This document shows positions 1-11,526 of a DNA stretch of 64,000 bases, piece by piece. Made by a program: the position numbers and the translations under genes. The notes beneath the pieces are model-generated. The model did no database searches. It was not told the DNA's origin and was given only the letters and a program-made list of their open reading frames with translations. Where the stretch lies: contig JBCFYV010009882.1 of NCBI GenBank assembly GCA_039000515.1, positions 51,626,816 through 51,690,815 of the forward strand. The letters are read 5' to 3'. Numbering within the stretch: position 1 is the first letter of the stretch; each line of letters begins with the position of its first letter. This DNA is from Timema cristinae (taxonomy: Eukaryota > Arthropoda > Insecta > Phasmatodea > Timematidae).

Positions 1-153
1 CAGTTTGGTGCACTGAGCGAGGTTTTCCTTGTGGTTTTCAACGCAAATGTGGGTCCACTTCTTCTAGATTACACCTACCTTATCCCTAACCCATTTGCGT
101 AATTAGTGCATAGGAGTATATCACGGATGGGTAATAAGACTTAGTGAGAAAAA
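1..153 (+). repeat. SINE family A, 5'-truncated by window edge
   Basis: Body and tail of the tRNA-derived SINE whose best copy is at 7847-8117: the pyrimidine-rich stretch, 'gcaaatgtgggtccacttcttcta', 'ccctaacccatttgcgtaattagt' and a decayed tail ('atgggtaataagac'). The tRNA head would lie before position 1. Strong divergence indicates an old copy. Confidence 0.75.
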
Positions 154-525
154 TTAACTGTTAGTGTGATGTTTTTAGCTGTCTCTATACTGTTAATACA
201 ACCTCACCTAAGGAGGCTAAAAATAAAACATGCTTATGAAATGATAAAACATTATTGAGGACTCATTAAAAGGATTATCAGTGTTACATATTCATTGAAG
301 CGTGGTAGTTCTAGAGAAATTCACGTGCAAGGATAGTAAAAAATACAGCTATTACAATTTTAAAATAAGAATTAAGTTTGATCAAATATGTTTTGTGTTT
401 GTTAACTACACTGAGCATAATAAGAAGAGCTGTATTCTAAATCAAACTAAGTCAATTTTTCGCTGTTTTAATGTAAGGAAATTTTGAATTTGAATACTAC
501 CGCCCCGTTACCTAAGAATGTAATA
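154..525. other. No gene seen; AT-rich spacer
   Basis: Only short chance open frames are present. No protein motif, tRNA box or terminal repeat was recognised. Confidence 0.5.
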
Positions 526-2963
526 AGATGGTGTATTCCAAAATCCACTTAAAGTATAACAAACAGATGTTTTAACATGGCATGTATTCCAAACTGAACA
601 AGTTTTACATTTATGTCTGCCAAGCCAACCTAAGTCACTGCGCATGCGCCATACCCATATTGGTCTGTAGCCAAGTGTAATTTGAAATACCATACATATT
701 TTGTAATTATTAATAATATTAATGACTCTTTGGCTAAAATGATTGCTGCTATTAGTGACACTATTTTCTAGAGACTACAGTCAGTCTGAACATGAGACAA
801 GTAGAGGACGTAAAAGAACGAGAAACAAAGATTTGTGGGGAAAATATGTACGCAAATTAGCCAGAAACAGTACTGTTCACACAAACGAAGTAATGGATGT
901 AATGGAGTGGATTAGGATAGCTCTGACATTGATAACTTATTTGACAAAATACATAAATTTAAAACAAAAGTTGAACAAGATAAATTTTTATTAAATACAT
1001 ATAGCCTAGTGAGCCCAAAACAAGAAGACCAAGAAATGAGAATCCAAGATCACGGAATACTGTGATATACCTTGTTCGTAAGGCTAAAGGCTCTATTTTT
1101 CGTGTTTGTCCAAAATCCCTCTTGTATATTACTCAGGTTTGGTGCACTAGACTTAATGCTGTATGCAGATATTTCAAAGTTCATGGGGGAATCTAGACCG
1201 GTACGTAGAGATTGGTCCAGAAAAACTGAAACTGACGTTAAAATCTCCTAATCGATTGTTAATTATATTTCCAAACTTAAGTGCCATAAGAGCCATTATG
1301 AGCGCGATAATATTGTAAGAGGCTGCGTAAGAGGCTACCTTTCTCCCGAATTAAATGTTAAGAAGCTATGGCGTATGTGGAAACATGAAATTAATGATTT
1401 TGGGCAGAAAGTGAGTTCTTTCTAATAAAATTTAAACTCTTTCAGCTTAGATTCAACTTGTCTTTTGGTGACCCATGAAGTGGCATGTGTTCTTTCTGTG
1501 AATATATGAAAAGTTCTATCAAAAGTGCAACCGATGTTCATAAAAAACTTGAAATGCTGACCAAATTTATAGAGTAAACAAGCTTCGAGCCAAGAAGTTA
1601 TATGAACTGATAAAAAACCAAGAAGAGATATACAAATTGAATTTCGTCGAAAATGGGATTGATCAAAGCAAAGAAAATGTGCATATACCTTGACTGAAAA
1701 TCAGTCTGCAGGGGGTTCTAACAAAGTTTGTTCAGCACTCATGGATTTTCTGTCGGCGTTGGAATCAAGATATCTAGATGTTCAAAATAAACCTGAGGCT
1801 ATTTTCATATGCATGTTCCAGCCAGAACTAGAATTATACAATTGTTGGCAGCTTATTGCAATATGTAAGAAACAATAAACTATTTCCTAAAATTGAACAT
1901 ATTCTTCCCGTGTAAGGTCACAACTTTATGCCTCCGGAAAGATTTTTTGGCAGAATGGAGAAGATATTTAGGAAGTAGTACAAAACACCGAAGAATACCA
2001 TAATATTTACCGGCAGCACGGAACCGTGAAAGTGTTGGGTTGCGACTGGAATGTAAAAGACTAGAAATTAGTTTGTAAAAAGGTTTTAAAATCTAAAACT
2101 CCTTTCAAGATTCAGGAATAGAGGCTTATTTTGTAATTTAAAAATAAACACAATGTAGGAGCGAAAAATACCTACACTTGCCAAGAGTCCTATTTTAACT
2201 TCTCGAAGTAAAGTGACATATTTAATTGTATATGTACCTCACTATAATTGTACAAGCCTAGAAAAACAATTATTTATTAAAGTTACTCAAATACATAACA
2301 CAAGATGAAGCAATAAAGTCTATGAGGAGGCATTGCGGTACCCACAAGGAGTCACTGACAATGTGGCCATTAATTTTGACGAACAAGAGTCTTTTATGTA
2401 ACAATACTGCCACTTATAGCTTTTAATGAATAGAAATAACTGTTTTTCATTGCCATTTATTTCTCTATATTATATTCTTTTTAATATTTATAAGTTACTA
2501 CAAATAACTTCATATCAACACAAAATATATGGTCTTTGAGCAATACTAACTGACTTCTAGAAGAACACATGCAACAATGATTTTGAATTTCAAAAAATTC
2601 ACTCTACTCTTTTATTTATATTGTAAATCTCCTATGTTTTAATATTTTTATTGCTTATTCTCTAGATTATTTTAAATAAATACCAAGAAATGTATTTTTA
2701 AGTCTTATTGCTTGATAAAATATGATTTCATTAATTTGTACTCGAAACAACATTAAGTCATGACTTAGTTTTGTTTGAAATACAAAATCATAATTATTTT
2801 TGTCATATAAAAAAAACATTAATATGTTATCTAAATTAATCAGTGTTACTTAAATAAAGGAGCAAACGAAGTGTTCATGTCAAGTGCACTATTTCTTAGA
2901 ATGCAGTTTTTTGCATTTACCCGAAAAATCGCCATTTGATTTAGTGTTTTGGAATCCACCTCT
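526..2963 (+). mobile_element. DNA-transposon-like element carrying the first GQN/GHS-type pseudogene
   Basis: Positions 526-544 (agatggtgtattccaaaat) and the reverse complement of 2946-2963 (agaggtggattccaaaac) match at nearly every base, giving candidate terminal inverted repeats around the pseudogene. A second internal copy of the motif (gtattccaaa) sits at 583. No target-site duplication is evident. The limits are inferred from these repeats alone. Confidence 0.45.
743..2160 (+). pseudogene. Transposase-like protein of the DUF7869-like superfamily, copy 1, degenerate
   Basis: Fragments in order and in several frames match a repetitive invertebrate protein family. There is an N-terminal basic stretch (RKRTRNKDLWGKYVRKLARN, 743 frame), then RGYLSPELNVKKLW near 1330, a cysteine motif FNLSFGDP..GMCSFCEYMKS near 1450-1510, ENQSAGGSNKVCSALMDFL at 1693, and a C-terminal region PV.GHNFMPPERFFGRMEKI near 1900-1955 followed by GTVKVLGCDWN near 2020. 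Stops and frameshifts separate the pieces, so no product is expected. The exact name of the superfamily is from memory of its GQN and GH(S/T)....D motifs. What it catalyses is not established here. Confidence 0.6.
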
Positions 2964-3142
2964 TTATTTTTATTGATACAGGAACTACTTGGTAGCTAGT
3001 GAATCATATTATTTCATTTTTGTGATTTCAAAAAGTATTTTATGATGGCTTGGTTGATGACCCAAATAAAACTATTATATAATTTTAAGATATATTTAAA
3101 TATATTATGTTTACTAGGCCAAATATTTTTTTCTCATCATTT
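2964..3142. other. AT-rich spacer
   Basis: No feature recognised. Confidence 0.4.
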
Positions 3143-3275
3143 CTTAGTATCCGTTCGGGTTGTACGCATGCATTAATTAATTAAGCCAATAGAATAGTAA
3201 TAAGGATAGTAAATTTTAAGAGGAAATGCACCCGCATTTAATTGGAGGAAGAGTGGGTAGCCATTTATAAAAAAA
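3143..3275 (-). repeat. SINE family A, partial, minus strand
   Basis: Reads on the minus strand as the family-A body and tail: 'tatccgttcgggttgtacgc' is the inverted tail, followed by 'aatgcacccgcatttaattggagg', the inverted counterpart of 'cctctacgcaaatgcgggttc'. A separate tRNA B-box-like string (ctggttcgagttcc) occurs at 3431, but a linked A box is not convincing. Confidence 0.6.
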
Positions 3276-3399
3276 GTTGATTTTTTTAGTGTATTTGACA
3301 CCCATGAGTTTATTTCGGACCCAGATAGTACAATTGCTGCTTGAAATCCAATTGAGATGAGCACAAAAGTAGCCGGGACCAAGTAAGTGGGCAGTGAGA

Positions 3400-4490
3400 C
3401 AGTGCATGGGTTGAGTTTTAAACACAGGGAGCTGGTTCGAGTTCCGTCTAGAGTTAAAAACTGTGTCTTCCCATAGGCAGATGCTGAAGGATCCTTTTCA
3501 CCCCTAAATAATATTGATTCACATCACGCATATGATATATGTCACATCTAAAAATAATATTGATCTCCTCATAGTAGATTAACAACGGATCACGGGCGAT
3601 CATTTTAGGAGGGAGCCATGATTTTGATTTTAGGAGTAGTTATTTAGAGACGATCCGTGTGAGTTACCACAGGATCACCTGTTCAAGATTATAACCTCCC
3701 TTGTGTAAGATGACTGACTATATGCAAGTTGAACACGTGATCCCTGTATTATCTTGTCCGAACTCTACGACGTTAGATTATTACGGTTAGAAGTGTGCCA
3801 AAGCCGCTGTCAGGTTTTGCTCTAAGTAATGACTTTAAATTGGGAAAAAATGACCTAAAAATTTGACTGAAATTCCATATTATGTTGTATTTATTTCAAG
3901 CATTAGGATTTACACTATACACCAAGGCAAAAATATCTCTCCTGGTCTGTCCATTTCCAGTTTTTCCTCAGTGTGGACTCGTCTGGAATAGAATGACTCG
4001 TATACAGTCCCAGGAAATCCTTTAGTTTAGTTCAGTTTCCACAGAGGTATGTTCACAGATGCCAGAACGTCACACAAATCTTTATAAAATGTTGAGGATT
4101 TTTCTTGATTCGTTAATGCATTTTGTGCAATTAATAATTTAGAGGTTTTCTTTTTATTGATATTCTGGATACCACGGACATGTTTGTTGCGACTGATGTG
4201 CTGTTGAATAGTTACATCTTTTATCAAATGCCAGCCACTTTCACTTCACATATTTTACAGCAAAGTATTTCACTCCCTGTAAAAATATATCCTTTCCAAA
4301 TTCAGTAATAATTTGCCTTAAATGACTCGCTTTAGATAGTTTGGTTTAAAGCATTCTAAATACACATAAAATTATTGCAAACAAATATATATATAGCATG
4401 CACTTTACAAATGAAAAATATGAATTTAAAATCTTTTGACAGCTAAAATAATATGTTATACTTAACATTGGAATACATACACCTGCTTTA
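3400..4490. other. No gene seen
   Basis: Small open frames only. No family was recognised on either strand. It may hold old unrecognised repeats. Confidence 0.4.
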
Positions 4491-4493
4491 AAA

Positions 4494-4660
4494 GCGATAG
4501 CTCCCCATCCCCTTGCAGCCCTTTCCAGACATGGTATAGTGAGTGACTCACCAGGAATTTAAAGACGGTGCAAAGTTCATTTTTAACTCTAAAAATTGCT
4601 CTCCCCTCCCCCTGCAACCCTTTCCAAGGTGTAGTGAAGATCTCACTAGGAATGTGGATT
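4494..4660. repeat. Two-copy diverged tandem repeat, about 100-bp period
   Basis: 'ctccccatccccttgcagcc' near 4501 recurs as 'ctcccctccccctgcaaccc' near 4601. Each is followed by 'tttcca', then 'tagtga', then a 'ctcac.aggaat' block, so the whole unit is duplicated with drift. Confidence 0.6.
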
Positions 4661-4926
4661 TTATAAGCACGCAGATAAAGTGGGCCAAAATTCATTTGGA
4701 CTCATACCAAGTGTGTGGTAAAACACCTGATGCTTTAATATTAATATTTTATCAAAGCATCGATATTTCATATAAAGTCATTTTCAAACAATTTTAAATA
4801 TTCTTCCCAAAAAAATGCTTAAAAATTACTTATTAAACAAAAAAGCAAGAAAAATGACCTATAAAACATACATTTCTACAATCAGGGAATCATGAACAGA
4901 GTTTATGCATAAATATAAAGCGGAAA

Positions 4927-7741
4927 ATCATAAGGGTGTAAGTACCAAAAATATGAAAAATGAGTTTGACACGTCAAAATGGTGTAAGTTCCAAGGCCAT
5001 TGCTCAGCAAGAGGGTATACATGACCACACTGTTGGTTGTGTTTGTTATCGTCACCAATAAATAGGGTTGAGTGTAAGTCACTGGACGAGTTCAGTTCAA
5101 AAAGGTGTATGTGCCACAACGCCACTTTTGTGTTAATAGCTTCTGATTATTTGTATTTTAATCTTGTTCATAGTTGGTTTTATATTTTTAATGTTGTTAA
5201 AATGAGTGAACCAAGTACAATTTCAAACATCAAAGACATGGGTAGGAAAATAACCAAAACCAAAAACTTCAAAGAAAATTACTTATGACAAGTAGAGATG
5301 AATACAAAAACTATGTTGATAAAATAATACCAGAAAAAGAATCACGTTTACCCCAGGTTAGTTTATTTTATTATTTATTCACCAATTAATTAATTAATTT
5401 ATTTATTTATTTGAAAATTTTGATGGTTCCTTGTGTTTACTGTTAGTTAAAATAAATGCTATCACGAACCGTAAAAAATAGAAAAGATATATAGCCTTTA
5501 CCTAAAAGTCTATAGTATACTTATTTTTATATTGTAAAGAACACTGTTTTCATATTATTTAGTACTGTTTTTTTTGTTTCTCTTTTTGACTGGATATTTC
5601 ATAGCAAAATTATAAAATTGACATACTTTTATATCTGGAATGGTTAAGTAAATTTATATTTTATTATATTGATTAACCTATTATGTTTTAGTTCCAGGCA
5701 AAATGTAAATGTGTGCAAGAACCTAACTTCTGAGGTTAAGACATAATTTTTTGAGAGATTCTACACACTCGATAGACAAGCACAAGGATAATATTTTCTA
5801 GGATTGATTCAAGTAAAGCATGTACAATGCCGTCGTCATGGCAAATATGAAGACCCTGGGCAAAGCCGAAGACACGCTACTGTATACACGATCCCTGATG
5901 TTAAGGGTTCACATGTGCAGGTATACAAACAAACTTTTATCAACACTTTTTCAATGAGTGCCAAAAAAGTACAAACTATAACAGAAAAAAGAAAACGAGG
6001 TGACACAATGTTTAAAGATAAACATGCTGGTTTGTGACATTTAAAGTACACTTTGGATGACAGAAACCAAGTAAAAAGCATGTTGATTCATTTCCAAGAA
6101 ATGTGAGCCATTATGGCCTACACCTGAACGAAGACCACAAAAGAATACCTCAGTCCAGATCTAAATATTCACAGACTTTTTAATGAATACAAAAAGAAGT
6201 ACCCTAACAGTCTTGTAAATTACAAATTTTACAAAAAAGTTTTCCGCAGTGAGTTTCCACATCTATCTTTGAAAACACCTCGTGCAGACACATGTAAAAT
6301 CTGTGATCGTTTGAGTGTTTTGATCAATAGTTCTGCCAGTGCTGATAAAAGGCAGAGGCAAAAGGGGATAGAGAACTGCATCATAGAAAAATTGAAGTAT
6401 CATTTGAACACTTGAAAAAGGATAGTATAGAGATAGTGAAAATGGACCCCTATCATTGATTTGCAGCTAGTTATTTTTTTACCTATGTTAACACATTCTA
6501 ACATTTACTACTCAAGGCAGCTTGGTTGTTATAATTTTAGGATACATGTGGTCAATTCGAATGACGGTTTGATGTGTATATAGCATGAAGGCGAGTCGTG
6601 GAAAAGAGCAAACCAAATTGCGTCATGTTTTTTTAAAAGCTATACGCTCATTATATCTTATTAATAACAACCATAGCAAACTATGTATTTGGAGCAGTAA
6701 CTGCACGGTACAAGATAAGAATTGCATAATTTTATTCTTATACATGTATCTTGTTAGTATTGGCTTGTTTGAGAATATTGAGCACAATTTTTTGCCAGTT
6801 GGCCATAGCTTCTCTGCCTGTGATAGAGATTTCACATTGATTGAAAAAAGAAAGAAAGTCAGCAAATGCATTGTTATAGAACATGTCGAAGAAGTGATTG
6901 AAACTGCTAGAATAGTTCAGCCTTTTCGGATTGTCAGAATGTTTGAAGATTCCTTTTTGGATGTTGATAAGGCATCAAAGGACTGTTTAAATCCAACAAC
7001 TTTACCAATTTCTAAGGCAGTGTGTTTGAAGGTATCTAGACAATATCCTGGTAAAGTAATGATGAAGCTAATTTTCGGTGATATTGAGGAATGGAGTAAA
7101 GTAAATATTTTGAAAAAAGGAAAAACAATGGCAGACAATGAGTAATATGTTCTTTATGGACTAAAGATAGAAAAGGAATTTCGGCAGAGAAAAAAAAAGA
7201 GATTTGAAAATGTTGATGAAGTATATTGAGGAAGAATTCCATGCATTTTACAATTACATTATTCAGGAGTAATTATTAATTCTGGGATTTGTGCTGTTTT
7301 GTTCTCTAGTTATTTTGAATAATGGGAATTTGTTGTTTTGTTTAGTAGTTACTATTATTTCTTGGTTTTTTTTTTGTTTTCATTACATATCAATGTTCTT
7401 ATTTCAACTGTAATTGTGTTCGTACCAATATATTTAAACTATTCATACTCCATAAGGTGTATATTTACCAAACCCTTTTGATCAATAAATAGAATGGACT
7501 TACACCCTTTTGACATATCATACGCTATGGACTTAAGCTGTTTCTTTTCACATGATGTTTACAATCTTTTTAGTGTAAAATGAAGTATGAATTTGTAATT
7601 AGTACTATTAAAGAAGCTTTTCTCTTAAGTAAAATAATGCAGTAAAATACTAACTTTAGGGATTATTTGTTTTTTCTCAAAACTAAAAGGTTTTATTTGA
7701 TTATCTTAATATTTTATTTTTAGCACCTACATCCTTATGAC
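4927..7741 (+). mobile_element. 2.8-kb TIR element carrying the second GQN/GHS-type pseudogene
   Basis: The left end (tcataagggtgtaagtacc, from 4928) and the reverse complement of the right end (tcataaggatgtaggtgc, ending 7740) agree at most positions and continue into 'aaaaat', making roughly 24-bp terminal inverted repeats. The core 'ggtgtaagt' recurs near both ends: 4981, 5072 and 5103 on the left, and near 7456, 7500 (inverted) and the right terminus. This looks like a subterminal array of binding sites. No clear target-site duplication is visible. The element encloses the spliced pseudogene at 5202-7272. Confidence 0.6.
5202..7272 (+). pseudogene. Transposase-like protein of the DUF7869-like superfamily, copy 2, with one intron
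   Basis: The start chosen is the ATG of MSEPSTISNIKDMGRK. A donor-like CAG|GTTAGT after 5356 and an acceptor at 5697 join RLPQ to AKCKCVQE in phase, removing a 341-bp intron. Downstream pieces follow in order: FYTLDRQAQG; VQVYKQTFINTFSMSAKKV (about 5915-5970); KEYLSPDLNIHRLFNEY (6140-6190); a C..C motif ADTCKICDRL (6285); YYSRQLGCYNFRIHVVN (6505-6560); VGHSFSACDRDFTLIEKR (6800-6850); and the C-terminal EEKK..L...I tail at 7185-7272. Several stops and frameshifts break it. The order of parts matches full-length members of this family, so the copy once was complete. It probably drove mobility of the surrounding inverted-repeat element; that role is inferred. Confidence 0.65.
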
Positions 7742-7846
7742 TTTCCTCTCCACATTAATGAGCATTGTCTCTGATGGACCAAAAGATATGACGTCATCAC
7801 AATCTGGTCTCTGATTATTACCATTATTACCAACTGTTAAAATTAC

Positions 7847-8117
<271 letters not shown>

Positions 8118-8486
8118 AATTAGAGGATTTAAGTATTTCAGAACAGATTAAACTACATCTAAAGAATTATACTAGATGTTCTCGCACACGGTTGAGGCCA
8201 ATAGCATATGAAGCTAATTTTTCTAGGGGGAGAGTCCACTAGAAGATTTTACTATACTGTTTCACACCCATTGAGAAGAACCGATAGAATTATTGTGTTT
8301 TATATTCTGAGTCTTATATTCCTTGACAGCAGGTGTAATGTCATCAACTTACTGACTGAGTAATAGTATGCATTTCCCGACTGTATTCTTTTCCTTATTT
8401 CCATTCTAATATCGTTATTGCTGGTTAAAATAATTGTTCCTGATTATTTAAGCTCAATTAACCATGTAAAATGATATGCCGTTTTT
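8118..8486. other. No gene seen
   Basis: AT-rich sequence between two oppositely oriented SINE-A copies. Nothing was recognised. Confidence 0.4.
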
Positions 8487-8690
8487 TAAAAAATGAGTTA
8501 GGGATTAATAAGGCTTAATTAAGAGTAAGTGCAGCCTTATTTGCGTGGAGGGAGAGTAAAAATTTATTTAGGAAAAACTACCCTCAGTGCACCCGACCGG
8601 GATCGAACCCCGATCTCCCCTTCTTCAACAGTCTAGTCCAACACAAGATTAGCGCATTGGACCCCGCGGCCACCGTAGCGGGTAGTCTCT
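8487..8690 (-). repeat. SINE family A, head and body, minus strand
   Basis: On the minus strand the tRNA head (ctacggtggccgcggggtcc) is followed by the B box (ggggttcgatcccggtc), the pyrimidine tract and the 'cgcaaataaggctgcac' body. The shared hairpin tail is missing or eroded at the 8487 side. Confidence 0.8.
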
Positions 8691-10270
8691 AAATTATTGT
8701 CCCCAATCTATGTTCTCTGTGTGATCATATACTTAGGTTTAGAAGTGAACGCTGAAAATACTATTTCCTTACTAGACTTTAGCAAAATTTGTGCATTTCT
8801 TGAAACTATATCTTAAGCCAATAAAAGTGTGTATACACAAACATGGACCCTTCCTGGGGGGTGATGTAATAATATTATGCTGGTTTTGGACCTCCACTCC
8901 GAATCCACCCTTTCTACGCCCTTGGTTGAGGCCAGGTCCAACTTCAATAGGCATTTATTCTCTCTGGAATTTGATGACGTCAATGGACAACGTTAGTCTG
9001 TCCACATGCTCGAGAGTCATATTAATAGTCTCATCCTATAGAACCTTTCTTCAAATGCTTCACAAGTTTGGCAAAGATACGTAGTCTAAAAAAAGTCAAA
9101 CCAACCAATAAGAATTCGTTAGTTGGGCAACGCCTTCAAGACAGGCCGACTAGTGGGTCGAGCGCCAAGACAAATTTAGAGCCGTGAGCTTGGTCACGCA
9201 GACCAGCGCGGCGTGGTGGTCAGGGGACTATGTGCGCACATCCACGTCACACCAATCCTCAGGATTACTACATCATACAACACACAGGTTCTATGAATCA
9301 ACGCCAGCTCGAAGCATAGCAGTTACATTTTATATAGTACCAGTACAAGTTAACGGGGACTTAAACCGCAGTGACATCACTAAGGTGTGCACGGGGTTGT
9401 TATTAAAAATATCCCTGTAGTTATTTATAGCCACAAAAAACATTTTCCGTTAGCACAGCTTACATGTACTGTAGCAATATACCTATAAAGACAACTATGC
9501 TAATCTACTATTTTAACCTTCTAATGCGCATGTGCTCCGATAAGAGTTGTGTTTATTATCCAATTACGATGACGCTTCGAATTTCGTCCACGGGCGCTGT
9601 TGTTTTCATTGCTGCTGGAGTTTTTATAGTCATTGATTTTGTCAAATTTTCTGGTATTTTAGTTAGAATTTTTAGAGTATGTTGCAAAATACATTTTTTT
9701 TTTCTACAACGTCTACATTATTTGAGCCGTTATTGACTAGCAAACTTAATAGGCCTACATGTATCTCATGTATCGGTAAAGTTTAACGAGTTAAAATAAA
9801 AATAATTGTGATGTAGTTCTTCAACGTCTTTACTTCGAATTCTATTGTTTTCATACCGAGTTTTCACTTTAACCACATGAAACTTTGTAAATGTAAATAT
9901 ATTTCGGTTATACGTAAGATATTTTAATTTAAAGGTGTAGTTTTAATTTTGAAAGTTGTTTAAGTCACTACTATTGCCACAACTTTTAGTTTTACGATTT
10001 ACGATTTACGATAAACATTATTACAAACAACATTACTAAGAATTCCTTATGGTCTGGTACGTTAGGTGGTCCATGGTGGTGACACCATGAGTTACCGTAA
10101 TGGGTGACACAAGATCAAGTTACGCCAATGCTTAAACCTAAGGCTATGCGCACGCTGGCAACTGAACTAATGCGGTTATAAAAAGGTTAATAAAGGTATT
10201 AATGGGATTGGCCCTTTTCATTTGGCGTGGAAATGCAGAGGGGACGCGGAAGTTGACCTAAAGTCACTTG
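8691..10270. other. No gene recognised
   Basis: Contains a moderately GC-rich patch at 8840-8960 and 9090-9390, and open frames of up to 97 codons with no recognisable domain. Compositional shifts suggest unrecognised old repeats. Confidence 0.4.
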
Positions 10271-10273
10271 TCC

Positions 10274-10355
10274 TAAAGGCATTTGGCATAAAAATTAATT
10301 TCACTAAAGTCATTTGGCCAAAAAATTAATTTCACAAAAGTCATTTGGCCTAAAA
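10274..10355. repeat. 31-bp tandem repeat, 2.6 copies
   Basis: Units 10274-10304 and 10305-10335 are both 31 bp (taaagNcatttggc...ttaatttcac) and differ at very few positions. A partial third unit runs to 10355. A looser relative (aaagtcacttgtcct) precedes them. Confidence 0.85.
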
Positions 10356-11040
10356 TGTACATTTAAAATCTTCGGGTATCTTCGGAAAGTAAAAAGTACT
10401 GTTAGTTGTTTCATCTGAATATAGATAGCACAACTGATGCGTGATAGTTACAATATTTCTAAAAACATTGCCATATCTCCTACATACAACTTTACCCCAA
10501 CAAACCTGTAATCTTAATTCTACAAACAAAAACAATAGCACAGTAGTTAACAAAACACTATAGGCCCTACCACCTTTGATGTATATACATTTCCGATACT
10601 ATTTCATTGTTAGTATATCTCATGGTCATAAAGTTAATAGGAACGAAAATATTAGCGAAAAACAATTTTAAAAAAACACCACTTTCAGCACCGTTTACGC
10701 GCGGTAAAATTGTATGCGTACACTCGAATGATGGAGACTTTTGCCAACTTATTTAGAAAGGCAAAATGAAACTGGAAACTAATATTCAACCCACCCACTT
10801 TAAATTTGTCTTAAGTGACGGCCGATTTTACGCTTAAATTTAATGGATTAAAGCAATGTTAACTCTATATGAACATATTTTTATCTCTTGTATTAGTAAT
10901 TAATGTATATAATAGTGATGTATGAAAAGGTTTTGCCAGTGAATATCATAATGGCCATATATATCAACTTAAATTATGGTTTTGACTAGATCCTTAACTA
11001 TATTATTATTGTTAGTATTATTATTATTCTTGAAACACTA
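10356..11040. other. No gene seen
   Basis: AT-rich with a short (ATT)n run near 11000. No protein family was recognised. Confidence 0.4.
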
Positions 11041-11043
11041 TTG

Positions 11044-11228
11044 AATTAATCGCTCCGCGTTGGGCGTCGATTGAAACAACTACGGATTAATTCCCAATAT
11101 AATAGTGCTGTGATGATATTTAGGTTGTCTATATCTCCGTGGTCGAGCGCCTATCATCACTGTACGGAATAGATACCGTTTAGCCAGCTGTTAATTGCAC
11201 CGTGGTCGAGCACTAATTAAATCGGTAT
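11044..11228. repeat. Three consecutive stem-loops
   Basis: Stem 1 pairs aattaat at 11044 with attaatt ending 11092. Stem 2 pairs gtgatgata (11110-11118) perfectly with tatcatcac (11152-11160). Stem 3 pairs ataccgttt (11173) with aaatcggtat (11219-11228), one mismatch. The loops of stems 2 and 3 both carry 'ccgtggtcgagc', which resembles a tRNA A box. No B box follows. The function is unknown. Confidence 0.6.
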
Positions 11229-11383
11229 AATTAATAAATGTAAGAAAGAGAACTAATGATGGCTGTTGATTCACACACAGTTTATTCAAATGACATATGT
11301 TGATTACTTATACCTACTCCAATTAAATGCTTTATATCGATGCACACTTGTGATATTAATGTAAATTATTGTATTCTATGTTA

Positions 11384-11514
11384 TTATTAGCACCGCGTCT
11401 TACTACCCGTTCGGGTTATACGCACTTACGCTAATGTGTAATGGTAGGGTGATTGTGAGATGAAATGAAGGACCTACAGTTTAACGTGGAATCCGAACCA
11501 CGGTGGCGGCCTGG
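11384..11514 (-). repeat. SINE family B, 5'-truncated, with 12-bp target-site duplication
   Basis: The inverted tail ('agcaccgcgtcttactaccc') and body of family B are bounded by a perfect 12-bp direct repeat, tattctatgtta, at 11372-11383 and 11515-11526. The insertion therefore lacks the tRNA head, as expected of incomplete reverse transcription. Confidence 0.9.
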
Positions 11515-11526
11515 TATTCTATGTTA

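Noticed and set aside
8772..9084. Overlapping open frames on both strands up to 97 codons
   Set aside because: No domain, no codon signal and no splice context; probably chance in a GC-richer repeat.
9190..9320. Possible tRNA or SINE head (gcgtggtggtcaggggac)
   Set aside because: An A-box-like string is present, but no B box at the right distance and no repeat body.
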